Assembly (NCBI RefSeq): GCF_022554085.1
Contig: NZ_JAKFYR010000002.1
Span: 558,001-622,000, forward strand
Reading direction: 5' to 3'
Origin: Rhodococcus sp. CH91
Lineage (GTDB): Bacteria; Actinomycetota; Actinomycetes; Mycobacteriales; Mycobacteriaceae
Length of the DNA stretch: 64,000 nucleotides
Both the position numbers and the translations under genes were made by a program. Of the stretch, positions 1 through 10,108 are shown piece by piece. Every line of letters starts with the position of its first letter. Position 1 is the first letter of the stretch. Below the pieces are notes generated by a model. That model had not been told where the DNA came from. It was given only the letters and a program-made list of their open reading frames with translations, and did no database searches.

Positions 1-13
1 CCGCTCCGCTCGG

Positions 14-775
14 TTACATGGAGGGCAGTTGCGCTGCGGCCTCGGGATCGAGGAACCACACGGTGCGCTCCGTACCGCGTGCCCCGGCAGCCGGAATCTC
101 CTCCGGTGCGACGCCACGAACGGCGGCCGCGACCGCCTCGGCTTTCGCGGCGCCGGTGACGAGCAACCAGACCTGGCGGGACCGTCGCACGGCGGGCAGC
201 GTCAACGTCACCCGGGCGGGCGGCGGCTTCGGAGAATCGTCGACACCCACCACGAAGCGCTCGGATTCGCGCACCGCATCGGTCTCGGGGAACAGCGAGT
301 TGACGTGGCCTTCGCCGCCCATCCCGAGCAGGTGCACGTCGAAGTCCGGCACCGTGCCGTCGGGGGAGTGCGCCGCCAGAAGTTCGGCGTAGCGCTGCGC
401 CGATGCCTCCGGCGTGCTGCATCCGTCCTCCCCGAGGGCCGGCATGCTGTGGATCCGCGCGGGGTCGATCGGCACGTGGTCGAGCAGTGCTGCCCGTGCC
501 TGCACCTCGTTGCGATCCGGATCGCCGGGCGGAAGGAAGCGTTCGTCGCCGAAGTACACGTTCACCGCAGACCAGTCGATTCCACCCTGGTGGTCGCGCA
601 CATGCTCGAGCATCGCGATACCCGTGCCACCGCCGGTGAGAACCACGTGCGCCTGCACCCGGTCGCGCTGGGCGGCGACGACTGCGTCGACGAAGGCGAC
701 GGCCGCCGCACGCGCGACCTCGTCCGCGTCGGTGAAGGACAGGACCTCGAACGGATTCTCCACCGGATCAGACAT
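14..775 (-). CDS. pgl: 6-phosphogluconolactonase
   Basis: Hydrolyses 6-phosphogluconolactone to 6-phosphogluconate, the second step of the oxidative pentose-phosphate pathway, in the cytoplasm. The 253-residue product has the usual SugarP-isomerase-like family length. Visible motifs are the glycine-rich VLTGGGTG near residues 45-52, GDERFLPP near 76-83, and GMGGEGHVNSLFP near 150-162, where the family consensus carries the catalytic GHxASLFP histidine. The ATG lies inside the end of opcA (8-nt overlap), so the two are translationally coupled. It is the last gene of a five-gene minus-strand operon and only 13 bases of downstream sequence are present. Assignment is secure from motifs and context. 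Confidence 0.95.
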   Translation of the reverse strand: MSDPVENPFEVLSFTDADEVARAAAVAFVDAVVAAQRDRVQAHVVLTGGGTGIAMLEHVRDHQGGIDWSAVNVYFGDERFLPPGDPDRNEVQARAALLDHVPIDPARIHSMPALGEDGCSTPEASAQRYAELLAAHSPDGTVPDFDVHLLGMGGEGHVNSLFPETDAVRESERFVVGVDDSPKPPPARVTLTLPAVRRSRQVWLLVTGAAKAEAVAAAVRGVAPEEIPAAGARGTERTVWFLDPEAAAQLPSM

Positions 776-1688
776 ATTCCACCTTCGGCAGGGCCGACAA
801 TGCGGCTTCGTACACTTCGTCGGGGTTGAGACGGCGCAGCTCCTCGGCGAGGCACTCCGCGGAGTTCCGCCGAGCCAGGCTGATCAGCGAATCGGGCTTG
901 TGGGTGCGCGCGAGGGTCGCGACGCGTCCTTCCTGCGGCCGTTCGAGAGTGATCGTCTGTGATGCCGTGTGCAGGTCCACCCGGAGTTCGCCCGTCGCCC
1001 GCTCGATGCGGCAGTCGAGACGACTCGCGAGCCAGCCCGCGAGCAGGTCGACGGCCGGCTCGGTCCGCAGGCCCGAGACCCGTGCCGAGAGCACCGGCTC
1101 GTACGGAGGCTGATCGAGTGCGGAGACCAGCAGGGCCCGCCAGTAGGTGATGCGAGCCCACGCGAGATCCGTATCGCCCGGACGGTAACCGGACAGGACG
1201 GTCCCGAGCTCGGACCGGGGATCCTCCGAGTTCGTCACGTCCGTGATCCGGCGCACCGCCAGACGCCCCACCGGATCGTCGGCAGGTACGGGCGGCGCCT
1301 GGTTGGGCCACCACGCGACGACCGGGGTATCGGGCAGCAGGAAAGGCACGACCACCGATTCCTGATGCTCACCGAGTTCGCCGTGCAAGGCGAGGATCAA
1401 TGCTTCGGAGGCGCCCGCCTCACCGGCGACCCGGATCTCGGCGTCGAGCCGCGACGGACCGTCGTGACGGCCCCGGCCGACGACGATGACGCGGCAGGGA
1501 TTCTCCTTGGACGCCTCGGTTGCCGCGGTGATCGCGGCATCGAGACCTCGCGCGTCGCCCGCGCAGACGATGAACGTGAGAACGCGTCCCTGCGTGACCA
1601 TTCCGCTCGATCGACGCAATTCCACCAGTTTGCGGCTGACCGCATTGGCGGAGGTGTTGCGCAATTGCAGCCTCACGGACGCCTCCAT
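768..1688 (-). CDS. opcA: OpcA, glucose-6-phosphate dehydrogenase assembly protein
   Basis: OpcA proteins bind and activate glucose-6-phosphate dehydrogenase in cyanobacteria and actinobacteria. This 306-residue protein has the characteristic N-terminal region (NAVSRKLVELRR followed by VTQGRVLTFIV) and the tryptophan-rich VVAWWPNQAPP near residue 125 seen in the family. The start overlaps the end of zwf by 16 nt and its 3' end overlaps pgl, so zwf, opcA and pgl are coupled. The order zwf-opcA-pgl is the standard actinobacterial arrangement and strongly supports the call, although the sequence itself has no catalytic motif. Confidence 0.93.
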   Translation of the reverse strand: MEASVRLQLRNTSANAVSRKLVELRRSSGMVTQGRVLTFIVCAGDARGLDAAITAATEASKENPCRVIVVGRGRHDGPSRLDAEIRVAGEAGASEALILALHGELGEHQESVVVPFLLPDTPVVAWWPNQAPPVPADDPVGRLAVRRITDVTNSEDPRSELGTVLSGYRPGDTDLAWARITYWRALLVSALDQPPYEPVLSARVSGLRTEPAVDLLAGWLASRLDCRIERATGELRVDLHTASQTITLERPQEGRVATLARTHKPDSLISLARRNSAECLAEELRRLNPDEVYEAALSALPKVEYV

Positions 1689-3214
1689 TCGCGACCCGTG
1701 CGGCGCAGCATCTCATCGGCGGATTCCGGACCCCAGGTACCCGCCTCGTAGGGTTCCGGGCGTCCGTGCGCAGCCCAGTGCTCGAGCACCGGATCGAGGA
1801 TCTTCCAGGACAATTCGACTTCCTCGTCCACGGGGAAGAGGGACGGCACGCCGAGGAGCACGTCGAGGATCAACCGCTCGTACGCCTCGGGAGAGGACAC
1901 CGTGAAGGCCTGGCCGTAACTGAAGTCCATGTTCACGTCCCGGACCTCCATCTCGGAGCCGGGCACCTTCGAGCCGAAACGCATCGTGACACCCTCGTCC
2001 GGCTGCACTCGGACGACGAGCGCATTCTGGCCGAGTTCCTCGGTCATCGTCTCGTCGAAGGGCAGATGCGGAGCGCGTTTGAACACCACCGCGATCTCGG
2101 TGACGCGGCGGCCGAGACGCTTGCCGGTCCGGAGATAGAACGGCACCCCGGCCCAGCGCCGGGTATCGACCTCGAGGGTGATGGCGGCGTACGTCTCGGT
2201 GATCGAGTCCGCCGCGAAACCCTTCTCCTCGAGCAGACCGACGACCTTCTCGCCGCCCTGCCACCCCGCGGCGTACTGGCCGCGCGCAGTGGTCTCGTCG
2301 AAGGGCTCCGCCGGCCGGGTAGCCGACAGCACCTTGATCTTCTCGGCGTGCAGTTCCGAGGCGGCGAAGCTCACCGGCTCCTCCATCGCGGTGAAGGCGA
2401 GCAGCTGGAGCAGATGGTTCTGGATGACGTCGCGCGCCGCTCCGATGCCGTCGTAGTATCCGGCCCGCCCACCGAGACCGATGTCCTCGGCCATCGTGAT
2501 CTGCACATGGTCGACGTAGTGCGCGTTCCACACCGGCTCGAACATCTGGTTCGCGAACCGCAGCGCGAGGATGTTCTGCACCGTCTCCTTGCCGAGATAG
2601 TGATCGATGCGGAAGACGGACTCCTCCGAGAAGACCTCACCGACGACCTCGTTGAGCTCGCGGGCACTGTCGAGGTCGTGTCCGAACGGTTTCTCGATCA
2701 CCACGCGGCTCCACGCCCCGTCCTGGGCGACCGCGAGACCCGATCGTGCGAGCTGCCCGCACACCACGGGGAAGGCGGCGGGAGGGACCGAGAGGTAGAA
2801 CGCGTGGTTACCGCCCGTGCCCCGTTCCCGGTCGAGCGTCTCGAGCGTCCTGGCCAGGTCGGCGAACGCCGCGTCGTCGTCGAAGCTGCCCTGCACGAAG
2901 CGGATTCCCTCCGAGAGGCGTTGCCAGACCTCCTCGCGGAAGGGAGTCCGGGAATGCTCGCGCACGGCATCGTGGACCACCTGGCCGAAATCGTCGTCGT
3001 CCCAGGCACGTCGGGCGAAGCCGACGAGTGCGAATCCGGGCGGCAGGAGACCGCGGTTGGCGAGATCGTAGATGGCGGGCATCAGCTTGCGCCGGGCCAG
3101 ATCGCCGGTGACCCCGAAGATCACCAACGCGCACGGGCCGGCGATCCGGGGAAGCCTGCGATCTCTGTTGTCCCGGAGCGGATTCACCCACTCCGCCGCA
3201 CCGGATTCGAGCAC
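1673..3214 (-). CDS. zwf: glucose-6-phosphate 1-dehydrogenase
   Basis: Oxidises glucose 6-phosphate to 6-phosphogluconolactone with NAD(P)+, the entry reaction of the oxidative pentose-phosphate pathway. The product is 513 residues, typical for the family. The N-terminal Rossmann motif GVTGDLARRK is near residues 34-43, and the active-site signature RIDHYLGKE (substrate-binding lysine and catalytic histidine) lies near residue 200. The N-terminal WVNPLRDNRDRRLPRIAGPC resembles mycobacterial Zwf2. It starts 2 nt after tal stops and overlaps opcA, inside an operon that also supplies transketolase and transaldolase. Confidence 0.97.
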   Translation of the reverse strand: MLESGAAEWVNPLRDNRDRRLPRIAGPCALVIFGVTGDLARRKLMPAIYDLANRGLLPPGFALVGFARRAWDDDDFGQVVHDAVREHSRTPFREEVWQRLSEGIRFVQGSFDDDAAFADLARTLETLDRERGTGGNHAFYLSVPPAAFPVVCGQLARSGLAVAQDGAWSRVVIEKPFGHDLDSARELNEVVGEVFSEESVFRIDHYLGKETVQNILALRFANQMFEPVWNAHYVDHVQITMAEDIGLGGRAGYYDGIGAARDVIQNHLLQLLAFTAMEEPVSFAASELHAEKIKVLSATRPAEPFDETTARGQYAAGWQGGEKVVGLLEEKGFAADSITETYAAITLEVDTRRWAGVPFYLRTGKRLGRRVTEIAVVFKRAPHLPFDETMTEELGQNALVVRVQPDEGVTMRFGSKVPGSEMEVRDVNMDFSYGQAFTVSSPEAYERLILDVLLGVPSLFPVDEEVELSWKILDPVLEHWAAHGRPEPYEAGTWGPESADEMLRRTGREWRRP

Positions 3215-3216
3215 GT

Positions 3217-4362
3217 TCAGCCCTCCGCCCCCGGGGCGTGTACCGCCAGCTGCTCCGACGTGGCCGCGAGCAGATCCTTCCAGGACACCACGAACTTCTC
3301 GACACCCTCGTCCTCGAGCTTGCGGAAGACGTCGGGAAGGTCCACGCCGATCGAGCTCAGCGCGTCGAACACCTGCTGGGCTGCAGCGATGTTGCGAGTG
3401 ACGGTGTCGCCGGTGATCTCACCGTGATCGGCCACCGCTTCGAGAGTCTTCTCCGGCATGGTGTTCACGGTGTTCGGAGCGACCAGTTCGGTGACGTACA
3501 GGGTGTCGGGGTAGTCGGGGTTCTTCACGCCCGTCGACGCCCACAGTGCACGCTGCGGGACGGCGCCCGCCTCGGCGAGCTGCTCGAACCGCGTTCCGCC
3601 CTCGAACGCGCTCAGATAGGCGGCATAGGCGAGGCGCGCATTGGCCACGCCCGCCTTGCCGCGCAGGGCGAGCGCCTGGTCGGTGCCGATCTCCTCGAGA
3701 CGCGGATCGATCTCCGTGTCCACACGCGAGACGAAGAACGAGGCGACCGAACGGATCTTCGACAGATCGTGCCCGGCCGCCTTCGCCGCGGTCAGGCCGT
3801 CGAGATAGGCCTCGATGACCCGTTCGTAGCGTTCGACCGAGAAGATCAGCGTGACGTTGACACTGACACCCTCACCGATCACCCGGGCGATGGCCGGCAG
3901 ACCCGCCACCGTGGCCGGGATCTTGATGAACAGGTTCGGCCGATCGACGATGCGCCACAGTTCGAGTGCCTGCTGGACGGTGTCGTCGGTCTTGTGCGCC
4001 AGACGCGGGTCGACCTCGATCGACACCCGGCCGTCGAGACCGTTCGTGGCGTCGAAGACCGGCGCGAGAACGTCGCAGGCAGCACGGACGTCGTCGGTGG
4101 TGACGGTGCGGATCGCAGTCGTCGCGTCGGCTCCGTCCCCGGCGAGATCGCGGATCTGCGCGTCGTAGGCATGCCCCTTCGACAGCGCGGCCTGGAAGAT
4201 CGACGGGTTGGTGGTCACGCCGACCACGCTGCGGGTGGAGACGAGTTCGGCCAGCTTGCCGGAATCGATGAGGTCGCGCGAGAGGTCGTCGAGCCACACC
4301 GACACACCCTGGGCGGACAGTTCCGCCAGCGCCGGATTCTGCGTGGAAGTCTGCTGGGTCAT
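3217..4362 (-). CDS. tal: transaldolase
   Basis: Transfers a dihydroxyacetone unit between sedoheptulose 7-phosphate and glyceraldehyde 3-phosphate in the non-oxidative pentose-phosphate branch. The 381-residue length matches the actinobacterial long-form transaldolase. Visible motifs are [13 protein letters not shown] near residues 46-58 and NLFIKIPAT near 143-151, which contains the Schiff-base lysine. The gene sits 4 nt downstream of tkt and 2 nt upstream of zwf, so all three are almost certainly on one transcript. Confidence 0.96.
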   Translation of the reverse strand: MTQQTSTQNPALAELSAQGVSVWLDDLSRDLIDSGKLAELVSTRSVVGVTTNPSIFQAALSKGHAYDAQIRDLAGDGADATTAIRTVTTDDVRAACDVLAPVFDATNGLDGRVSIEVDPRLAHKTDDTVQQALELWRIVDRPNLFIKIPATVAGLPAIARVIGEGVSVNVTLIFSVERYERVIEAYLDGLTAAKAAGHDLSKIRSVASFFVSRVDTEIDPRLEEIGTDQALALRGKAGVANARLAYAAYLSAFEGGTRFEQLAEAGAVPQRALWASTGVKNPDYPDTLYVTELVAPNTVNTMPEKTLEAVADHGEITGDTVTRNIAAAQQVFDALSSIGVDLPDVFRKLEDEGVEKFVVSWKDLLAATSEQLAVHAPGAEG

Positions 4363-4366
4363 CCGA

Positions 4367-6469
4367 TCATCCCTTCACTCGGGTCAGCGAGCGGCGCGCA
4401 GCGTCGACGACGGCCTCGGCGGTGATGCCGAACTCGCGGAACAGGGTCTTGTAGTCGGCGGACGCGCCGTAGTGCTCGAGCGAGACCGGCTCACCGGCAT
4501 CGCCGAGCAGCCGGTACCACGGCATCGCGAGTCCGGCCTCGACGGACACACGGGCGCGCACGGACGGGGGCAGGACCTCGTCGCGGTAGGCCTGGTCCTG
4601 TTCGAGGAAGCGGTCGAGTACCGGTACGGACACCACTCGTGTCGGCACGCCCTCGGCCTCGAGCGTCTCGCGGGCCGCGACCGCGAGCTGGACCTCCGAA
4701 CCGGTCGCGAGGATCACGACCTCCGGAGTTCCGGAGGAGGCCTCGGCCAGGATGTAGGCGCCGCGGGCGACACCCTCGGCGGCCTTCTCCCGGGTGCCCT
4801 CGAGTACCGGCACGTTCTGACGGGTCAGTGCGAGCGCCGTCGGCCCGGTGCGGTTCTCCAGAGCTGCCTTCCATGCGAACGAGGTCTCGTTGGCGTCGGC
4901 CGGACGGATCACCGCGAGGTTCGGGATCGCGCGCAGCGCGGCGAGGTGTTCGATCGGCTGATGCGTCGGGCCGTCCTCACCGAGACCGATCGAGTCGTGC
5001 GTCCACACATAGATCGCCGGGGTCTGCATGAGGGCCGCCAGACGCACGGCGGGGCGCATGTAGTCCGAGAAGACGAGGAAGGTGCCGCCGTAGGGGCGGG
5101 TCGGGCCGTGCAGTGCGATGCCGTTGAGGATCGCGCCCATCGCATGCTCGCGCACACCGAAGTGCAGGGTGCGCCCGTAGGGCTGCGCGGTCCAGTCCTT
5201 GGTGGAGATCGAGTCGGGACCGAAGGAGTCGGATCCGGGGATGGTGGTGTTGTTGCTGCCGGCGAGGTCGGCGGAACCGCCCCACAACTCGGGCAGCAGC
5301 GACCCGAGTGCCGCGAGGACCTTGCCGGACGCCGAACGGGTCGCCGGACCGCTCTCGGTCGGATCGTAGGTCGGCAGCGCGTCGATCCAGCCCTCGGGGA
5401 ATTCTCCCGACTGGAGGCGATCGAACAGTTCCTTGCGCTGCGGTTCGCGGACGGCCCACGCGTCGAACTCGGTCTGCCATGCCGCGCGTGCCTGGGCGCC
5501 ACGCGTCACGACCTGCCGGGTGTGCTCGATCACGGCGGGGTCGACGTCGAAGTTCTTCTCGGGATCGAAGCCGAGGACCTTCTTCACCTCGGCGACCTCG
5601 TCGGCACCGAGCGCGGCACCGTGCGCGTCGCCGCTGTTCATCTTCGTCGGGGCGGGGTAGCCGATGATCGTGCGGACGGAGATGAAGGACGGGCGGTCGG
5701 TGACGGCTTTCGCCGCTTCGACGGCCTCGAGCAGCGCCGTGACGTTCTCGCCGCCCTCCACGGTCTGGACGTGCCAGCCGTACGCCTCGTAGCGCTTGGA
5801 GACGTCCTCGCCGAGTGCGATCGCGGTGTCGTGCTCGATGGAGATCTTGTTGTCGTCGTAGAAGACGATGAGATTGCCGAGCTGCTGGACACCGGCGAGC
5901 GAGGACGCCTCGGACGTCACGCCCTCCTCGATGTCGCCGTCGGAGGCGATCACGTAGACGTAGTGATCGAACGGGCTCGTGCCCGCGGGCGCCTCGGGAT
6001 CGAACAGACCGCGCTCACGGCGGGCGGCCATCGCCATGCCGACCGCGGAGGCGAGGCCCTGGCCCAGCGGGCCGGTGGTCATCTCGACGCCGGGAGTGTG
6101 GCCGTACTCGGGGTGACCGGGGGTGAGCGAACCCCACGTCCGGAGCGCCTCGAGGTCGGTCAGCTCGACTCCGTATCCGGACAGGTAGAGCTGGATGTAC
6201 AGCGTCAGGCTCGAGTGTCCGCAGGACAGTACGAACCGGTCGCGGCCGACCCACTCGTGGTCGGTGGGATCGTGCCGCATCACACGCTGGTAGAGGGTGT
6301 AGGCAAGGGGAGCAAGGCTCATCGCGGTGCCGGGGTGGCCGTTTCCGACCTTCTGCACGGCGTCGGCTGCAAGCACGCGCGCGGTGTCGACCGCCTTGGT
6401 GTCCAGATCGGTCCAGTCGGCAGGATGCGCAGGCTGGGTGAGGGTGCGGATCTCGTCTGTGATCGACAC
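4367..6469 (-). CDS. tkt: transketolase
   Basis: Thiamine-diphosphate enzyme that moves two-carbon ketol units between pentose-phosphate sugars. I placed the start at the GTG at 6469 (700 residues) rather than the ATG at 6490, because an AGGAGA ribosome-binding site lies between them about 10 nt before the GTG. The protein then begins [12 protein letters not shown], in register with the mycobacterial enzyme. Motifs include [14 protein letters not shown] near residue 43, the thiamine-diphosphate-binding [13 protein letters not shown] near 155-167, and [14 protein letters not shown] in the pyrimidine domain. It heads the tkt-tal-zwf-opcA-pgl operon and is divergent from ctaB. Confidence 0.97.
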   Translation of the reverse strand: MSITDEIRTLTQPAHPADWTDLDTKAVDTARVLAADAVQKVGNGHPGTAMSLAPLAYTLYQRVMRHDPTDHEWVGRDRFVLSCGHSSLTLYIQLYLSGYGVELTDLEALRTWGSLTPGHPEYGHTPGVEMTTGPLGQGLASAVGMAMAARRERGLFDPEAPAGTSPFDHYVYVIASDGDIEEGVTSEASSLAGVQQLGNLIVFYDDNKISIEHDTAIALGEDVSKRYEAYGWHVQTVEGGENVTALLEAVEAAKAVTDRPSFISVRTIIGYPAPTKMNSGDAHGAALGADEVAEVKKVLGFDPEKNFDVDPAVIEHTRQVVTRGAQARAAWQTEFDAWAVREPQRKELFDRLQSGEFPEGWIDALPTYDPTESGPATRSASGKVLAALGSLLPELWGGSADLAGSNNTTIPGSDSFGPDSISTKDWTAQPYGRTLHFGVREHAMGAILNGIALHGPTRPYGGTFLVFSDYMRPAVRLAALMQTPAIYVWTHDSIGLGEDGPTHQPIEHLAALRAIPNLAVIRPADANETSFAWKAALENRTGPTALALTRQNVPVLEGTREKAAEGVARGAYILAEASSGTPEVVILATGSEVQLAVAARETLEAEGVPTRVVSVPVLDRFLEQDQAYRDEVLPPSVRARVSVEAGLAMPWYRLLGDAGEPVSLEHYGASADYKTLFREFGITAEAVVDAARRSLTRVKG

Positions 6470-6681
6470 GAGCGTGAAATCTCCTGACATGGGTCTACGG
6501 GGTCCCGGCGGGTGGAAGTCGGCCCGCGCGCTACTTCAGACTAGTGCGCTGTCCCGAGCGGGTCGATTCGGTCCGGGCAACGCTCCGGTCTACCATCGTT
6601 CGTAGTAGAGGAGCGTCCGGAACCGGGCGACCGTGAACGGGCGAAACGAAGGTGCGGATCCGCGTGGGACAAGGAGACAGT
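6470..6681. promoter_or_regulatory. tkt/ctaB divergent control region
   Basis: A 212-bp region between divergent genes. On the plus strand TACCAT at 6591-6596 with TTCGGT about 18 nt upstream is a plausible ctaB promoter. A ribosome-binding site AAGGAG just before 6682 sets the ctaB start. No clear minus-strand promoter or palindrome for tkt stood out. Promoter assignment is weak. Confidence 0.3.
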
Positions 6682-7659
6682 GTGCGGGCAGGGCGACGGC
6701 CGGGAGGGCACGGTTTCGGCGCCCCCGAAGCGCCGAGCGCCCCGCGCCCCGACACCGCGTGGGGCCGGATCTCCGGCACCGTTCTCGCCTATATCGCGCT
6801 GACGAAGCCGCGGGTGATCGAACTCCTGCTCGTCGCAACCATTCCCGCGATGCTGTTCGCCGATCGCGGGACCGTCGACATCGTGCTCATCCTGAGCACG
6901 CTCTTCGGTGGCTGGATGGGTGCCGCGAGCGCCAACGCGCTGAACTGCGTCGTCGACGCGGACATCGACAAGGTGATGAAGCGCACGGCCCTGCGCCCGC
7001 TCGCACGCCAGACGGTCCCGACCCGCAACGCCTTCGTCTTCGGCATGGCGCTCGGTGTCGCCTCCTTCCTCTGGCTGTGGTGGCGCGCCAACCTGCTCGC
7101 AGGTCTGCTGGTGGTGGCGACCATCGCGTTCTACGTCCTCGTGTACACGATGGTGCTCAAGCGTCGGACCTGGCAGAACGTGATCTGGGGCGGCGCGGCC
7201 GGGTGCATGCCCGTGATGGTCGGCTGGGCTGCGGTCACCGGATCGCTGAGCTGGGAACCCGTCGTGCTGTTCCTGGTGATCTTCTTCTGGACGCCGCCGC
7301 ACACCTGGGCGCTCGCGATGCGTTACAAGGAGGACTACAAGGCCGCGGGCGTGCCGATGCTGCCGGTGATCGCGACCGAACAGCACGTCACCAAGCAGAT
7401 CGTCCTCTACACCTGGGCGACCGTGCTCGCGACCCTGGTCATCGTCCCGGCCGCGGGAGTGATCTATGCGGTGGTCGCGCTGCTCGCCGGCGCGTGGTTC
7501 CTGATCGTCGCCCACCAGCTCTACAACAGCGTGCGGGGCGGAGCCTCCGTCAAGCCGCTCAAGCTCTTCCTGCAGTCCAACAACTACCTCGCGGTGGTGT
7601 GCCTGGGCCTGGCTGTCGACTCCGTGCTCGCCCTGCCCACGATCGGTTCGTATTTCTGA
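6682..7659 (+). CDS. ctaB: protoheme IX farnesyltransferase (heme O synthase)
   Basis: Membrane prenyltransferase that adds a farnesyl group to heme B, giving heme O for cytochrome oxidase. I chose the GTG at 6682 (325 residues) because AAGGAG precedes it by about 5 nt; an in-frame GTG at 6652 lacks this. The UbiA-family aspartate-rich motif [18 protein letters not shown] follows an initial hydrophobic pair of helices, and [18 protein letters not shown] is the second conserved loop. Several further hydrophobic segments fill the C-terminal half. Divergent from the pentose-phosphate operon, as in mycobacteria, and functionally paired with ctaA at 9119-10084. Confidence 0.96.
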   Translation: MRAGRRPGGHGFGAPEAPSAPRPDTAWGRISGTVLAYIALTKPRVIELLLVATIPAMLFADRGTVDIVLILSTLFGGWMGAASANALNCVVDADIDKVMKRTALRPLARQTVPTRNAFVFGMALGVASFLWLWWRANLLAGLLVVATIAFYVLVYTMVLKRRTWQNVIWGGAAGCMPVMVGWAAVTGSLSWEPVVLFLVIFFWTPPHTWALAMRYKEDYKAAGVPMLPVIATEQHVTKQIVLYTWATVLATLVIVPAAGVIYAVVALLAGAWFLIVAHQLYNSVRGGASVKPLKLFLQSNNYLAVVCLGLAVDSVLALPTIGSYF

Positions 7660-7669
7660 TCGTTCCCCG

Positions 7670-7710
7670 GATGCCTGTGCCCCCGCCGAACGGCCGGGGG
7701 CACAGGCATC
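7670..7710. terminator. bidirectional hairpin terminator
   Basis: Perfect 16-bp inverted repeat: GATGCCTGTGCCCCCG and its complement flank a 9-nt loop. It lies between the convergent ends of ctaB and the quinone reductase gene. There is no T tract, which is usual for actinobacterial terminators. Confidence 0.85.
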
Positions 7711-7717
7711 TGCGGTC

Positions 7718-8683
7718 TCACGGGATCAGGACGATGGAGCCGGTGGTGCGGCGGCCCTCGAGATCGGCGTGGGCGCGGGCGGCCTCGGCCAGCGGGTAGC
7801 TCGCACCGATCCGGATCTTCAGCGTGCCGTCGGCAAGAGCGCCGAGCACGTCCGTCGCGCGCCACAGCAGTTCGTCCCGGGTACGTGTGTAGTGCGCGAG
7901 GGTGGGGCGGGTGACGAACAGCGATCCTGCCGGATTCAGTCGCTGGAGGTCGAAGGGCGGGACGGGTCCGCTCGCCGCTCCGAACAGCGCGACCGTGCCG
8001 CGGATGCGGACCGAGGCGAGGGAGCTCTCGAAGGTCGCCGCGCCCACGCCGTCGTAGGCCGCGGCGACGCCTTCACCGTCGGTGAGCTCGCGTACCCGCC
8101 GAGCGATGTCGTCGTCGTAGCGCAGGACCTCCGCCGCGCCGGCCTCCCGGGAGAGCGCCTCCTTCTCGTCGGACGACACCGTTGTGATCACCCTCACGCC
8201 CTTCGCCGCCGCGAGCTGGGTGAGGATCAACCCCACCCCACCCGCCCCCGCGTGGACGAGCACGGTCTCGCCCGGGTGCGCGGGGTGGACGGAGTTGAGC
8301 AGATAGTGCGCGGTCATGCCCTGGAGCAGAACGGACGCGGCCTGCTCGGCGGGGACGTCGCCGGGTACGGGAACGGCGACCTCCTGCGGTACCCGGACGA
8401 GTTCTGCATACGATCCGGGCGCTGCACACCACGACACGCGTTCTCCCACCGCGACGTCGTGGACGCTGTCACCGACCGCCACGACCGTGCCCGTGCCCTC
8501 CGAGCCGGGGACGTACGGGAGTTCGGACGGGTAGAGCCCGGTACGGAAATAGGTGTCGATGAAGTTCACGCCGATCGCATCGGTGCGGACGAGCAGTTCT
8601 CCGGGGCCGGGCTCGGGGTCGGGCCGTTCGACGGAGACGAGGACGTCGGGACCACCGTGCTGTGCCACTTCGATTGCATGCAT
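7718..8683 (-). CDS. NADPH:quinone reductase, MDR family
   Basis: Zinc-less medium-chain dehydrogenase/reductase of about 321 residues, predicted to reduce quinones or enones with NADPH. The start MHAIEVAQHGGPDVL was chosen because it aligns with the usual QOR N-terminus; an upstream in-frame ATG adds an atypical proline/arginine-rich stretch. The nucleotide-binding AGAGGVGLILTQLA motif and the QOR-type GVNFIDTYFRTGLYP are visible. It corresponds in position to qor (Rv1454c). It is divergent from the small gene at 8707, only 23 bp away, so the promoters must overlap. Confidence 0.9.
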   Translation of the reverse strand: MHAIEVAQHGGPDVLVSVERPDPEPGPGELLVRTDAIGVNFIDTYFRTGLYPSELPYVPGSEGTGTVVAVGDSVHDVAVGERVSWCAAPGSYAELVRVPQEVAVPVPGDVPAEQAASVLLQGMTAHYLLNSVHPAHPGETVLVHAGAGGVGLILTQLAAAKGVRVITTVSSDEKEALSREAGAAEVLRYDDDIARRVRELTDGEGVAAAYDGVGAATFESSLASVRIRGTVALFGAASGPVPPFDLQRLNPAGSLFVTRPTLAHYTRTRDELLWRATDVLGALADGTLKIRIGASYPLAEAARAHADLEGRRTTGSIVLIP

Positions 8684-8694
8684 GCGGCTCACAG

Positions 8695-8706
8695 TATTCT
8701 TCAGGC
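8695..8706 (+). promoter_or_regulatory. likely leaderless promoter (-10)
   Basis: TATTCT at 8695-8700 is followed by six bases and then the ATG of the next gene. This spacing puts the transcription start at or next to the start codon, so the mRNA is probably leaderless. No ribosome-binding site is visible. Confidence 0.5.
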
Positions 8707-9048
8707 ATGAGCGTGGAAACACAGGTCGTGGCCGCACCGGCCGACATCGTCTCGTCCATCCGCGGCTTCGTCGCGGCGCACGGAGGTTCCGGCAAGGCCG
8801 TGCTGCAGCCCATCGGTCTCTCGGGCGTGCGTATCACGGTGGTCGCCGCCGACGGCACCCTCGGAGACCGCGTCGCGAAGGATCTTCCGACCGCGCGCGC
8901 GATCGTCGAGGAGATTCCCGACGTCACCGTCTCCGAGTGGGATCGTGAGATCACCAGCATCGCCGATCCCGAGAAGGGGCACTGGGCGAAGATGGCCGGC
9001 TGGGTGGCACACCAGACCAAGTTCCCGAAGGCCCGCAACGAGCGCTGA
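8707..9048 (+). CDS. conserved actinobacterial protein, Rv1455-like
   Basis: A 113-residue soluble protein of unknown function. The start at MSVETQVVAAPADIVSS was chosen for the leaderless promoter immediately upstream. It has no signal peptide or membrane segment and no catalytic motif I recognise; mixed alpha/beta composition with a basic, tryptophan-containing C-terminus (HWAKMAGWVAHQTKFPKA). Its place between the quinone reductase and ctaA matches Rv1455 in M. tuberculosis, so it is a conserved backbone gene rather than a spurious frame. Confidence 0.75.
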   Translation: MSVETQVVAAPADIVSSIRGFVAAHGGSGKAVLQPIGLSGVRITVVAADGTLGDRVAKDLPTARAIVEEIPDVTVSEWDREITSIADPEKGHWAKMAGWVAHQTKFPKARNER

Positions 9049-9074
9049 TCGGCCCACCCCCCCACGACGACCGA

Positions 9075-9105
9075 CGGCCCTTCCACGAATCTCGTGGAAG
9101 GGCCG
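9075..9105. terminator. bidirectional hairpin terminator
   Basis: Perfect 14-bp stem (CGGCCCTTCCACGA and its complement) with a 3-nt ATC loop between the convergent ends of the Rv1455-like gene and ctaA. Confidence 0.85.
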
Positions 9106-9118
9106 TGTCGGCTGTCCG

Positions 9119-10084
9119 TCAGGCCGGAACCGGTTCGCGGACCGGGGCGGTGGTACGTACCCGGCCCGCGGCCCAGACCGCGGCGGTGGCGGCCGTGCAG
9201 AGTCCTGCGCCGGCGACGTGCAGTACGACGAGGACGGCGGGTACGTCCGTCCAGAACTGGACGAGTCCGATGCCGGCCTGCGCGACCACCAGCGCGAGCA
9301 CGACCTTCAGGCGCACCTTCACCGAGTGCGGAGCATGCACCGCGTAGACGGCGAAGGTGAGGCCGACCAGCAGCGCGAGATAGCCGACCAGTGCTTCGGC
9401 GTGCAGATGGACGAGATTGGTGATGTCGAGTTCGAGGCGCGGGACCGGGTCCTCGACGCTCTTGTCGCCGGCATGAGGACCGGCACCGGTGACCATCGTG
9501 CCCAGGACGAGGACCACCCCGAGGGCGGCGCCCGACAGTGCGGTGAGCCAGCGCAGCGGCTGGGGGAGCACCTGGACCACCGTGCCGTCGTCGGGCTCGC
9601 CCACCTTCGCGTAGAGCACCACGGCGAGCCACACCATGAGCATCGAGGCGAGCATGTGGATCGCGACGGTCCACCAGGCGAGACCGGCCAGCACGGTGAT
9701 TCCGCCGATGATCGCCTGGAGTACGGTTCCCGCGGGCATCAGCCACGCCCATGCGATCACCTCCTTGCGGCGACGTGCCCGGGTCACGGCCAGCACTATG
9801 GCTGCGGCGACGGCCACGACGACGAAGGTGAGCAGGCGGTTGCCGAACTCGACGACCTGGTGGAGGGTGTCGACTCCGCTCGAGACTCCCACGGGCACCA
9901 TCGATCCGGGGAAACACTGCGGCCAGGTGGGGCAGCCCAGCCCGGAGGCGGTGACGCGGACGACCGAACCGGTCACGGCGATGCCACCCTGCGTCAGAAT
10001 CGTGAGGAACGCGATGATCTTCTGCGTCCGCAACGAGGGCAGGGGGAGACGGTCGACAAGGCTCAGGTAGCCGCGATACAACAC
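9119..10084 (-). CDS. ctaA: heme A synthase (COX15/CtaA family)
   Basis: Integral membrane enzyme that oxidises heme O to heme A for the aa3 oxidase, acting after CtaB. The GTG at 10084 gives 321 residues beginning LYRGYLSLVDRLPLPSLRTQ, as in actinobacterial homologues; an in-frame GTG at 10153 directly after the upstream stop would add 23 atypical residues. Eight or so hydrophobic segments are visible. Conserved histidines lie in VDTLHQVVEFGNR, WTVAIHMLASM and TNLVHLHAEALVGY, as expected for heme ligands. It follows an ABC exporter in the same orientation, as in Rv1456c-Rv1458c. Confidence 0.9.
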   Translation of the reverse strand: MLYRGYLSLVDRLPLPSLRTQKIIAFLTILTQGGIAVTGSVVRVTASGLGCPTWPQCFPGSMVPVGVSSGVDTLHQVVEFGNRLLTFVVVAVAAAIVLAVTRARRRKEVIAWAWLMPAGTVLQAIIGGITVLAGLAWWTVAIHMLASMLMVWLAVVLYAKVGEPDDGTVVQVLPQPLRWLTALSGAALGVVLVLGTMVTGAGPHAGDKSVEDPVPRLELDITNLVHLHAEALVGYLALLVGLTFAVYAVHAPHSVKVRLKVVLALVVAQAGIGLVQFWTDVPAVLVVLHVAGAGLCTAATAAVWAAGRVRTTAPVREPVPA

Positions 10085-10108
10085 GGGTCCGATGGTACGG
10101 CGTGAACC

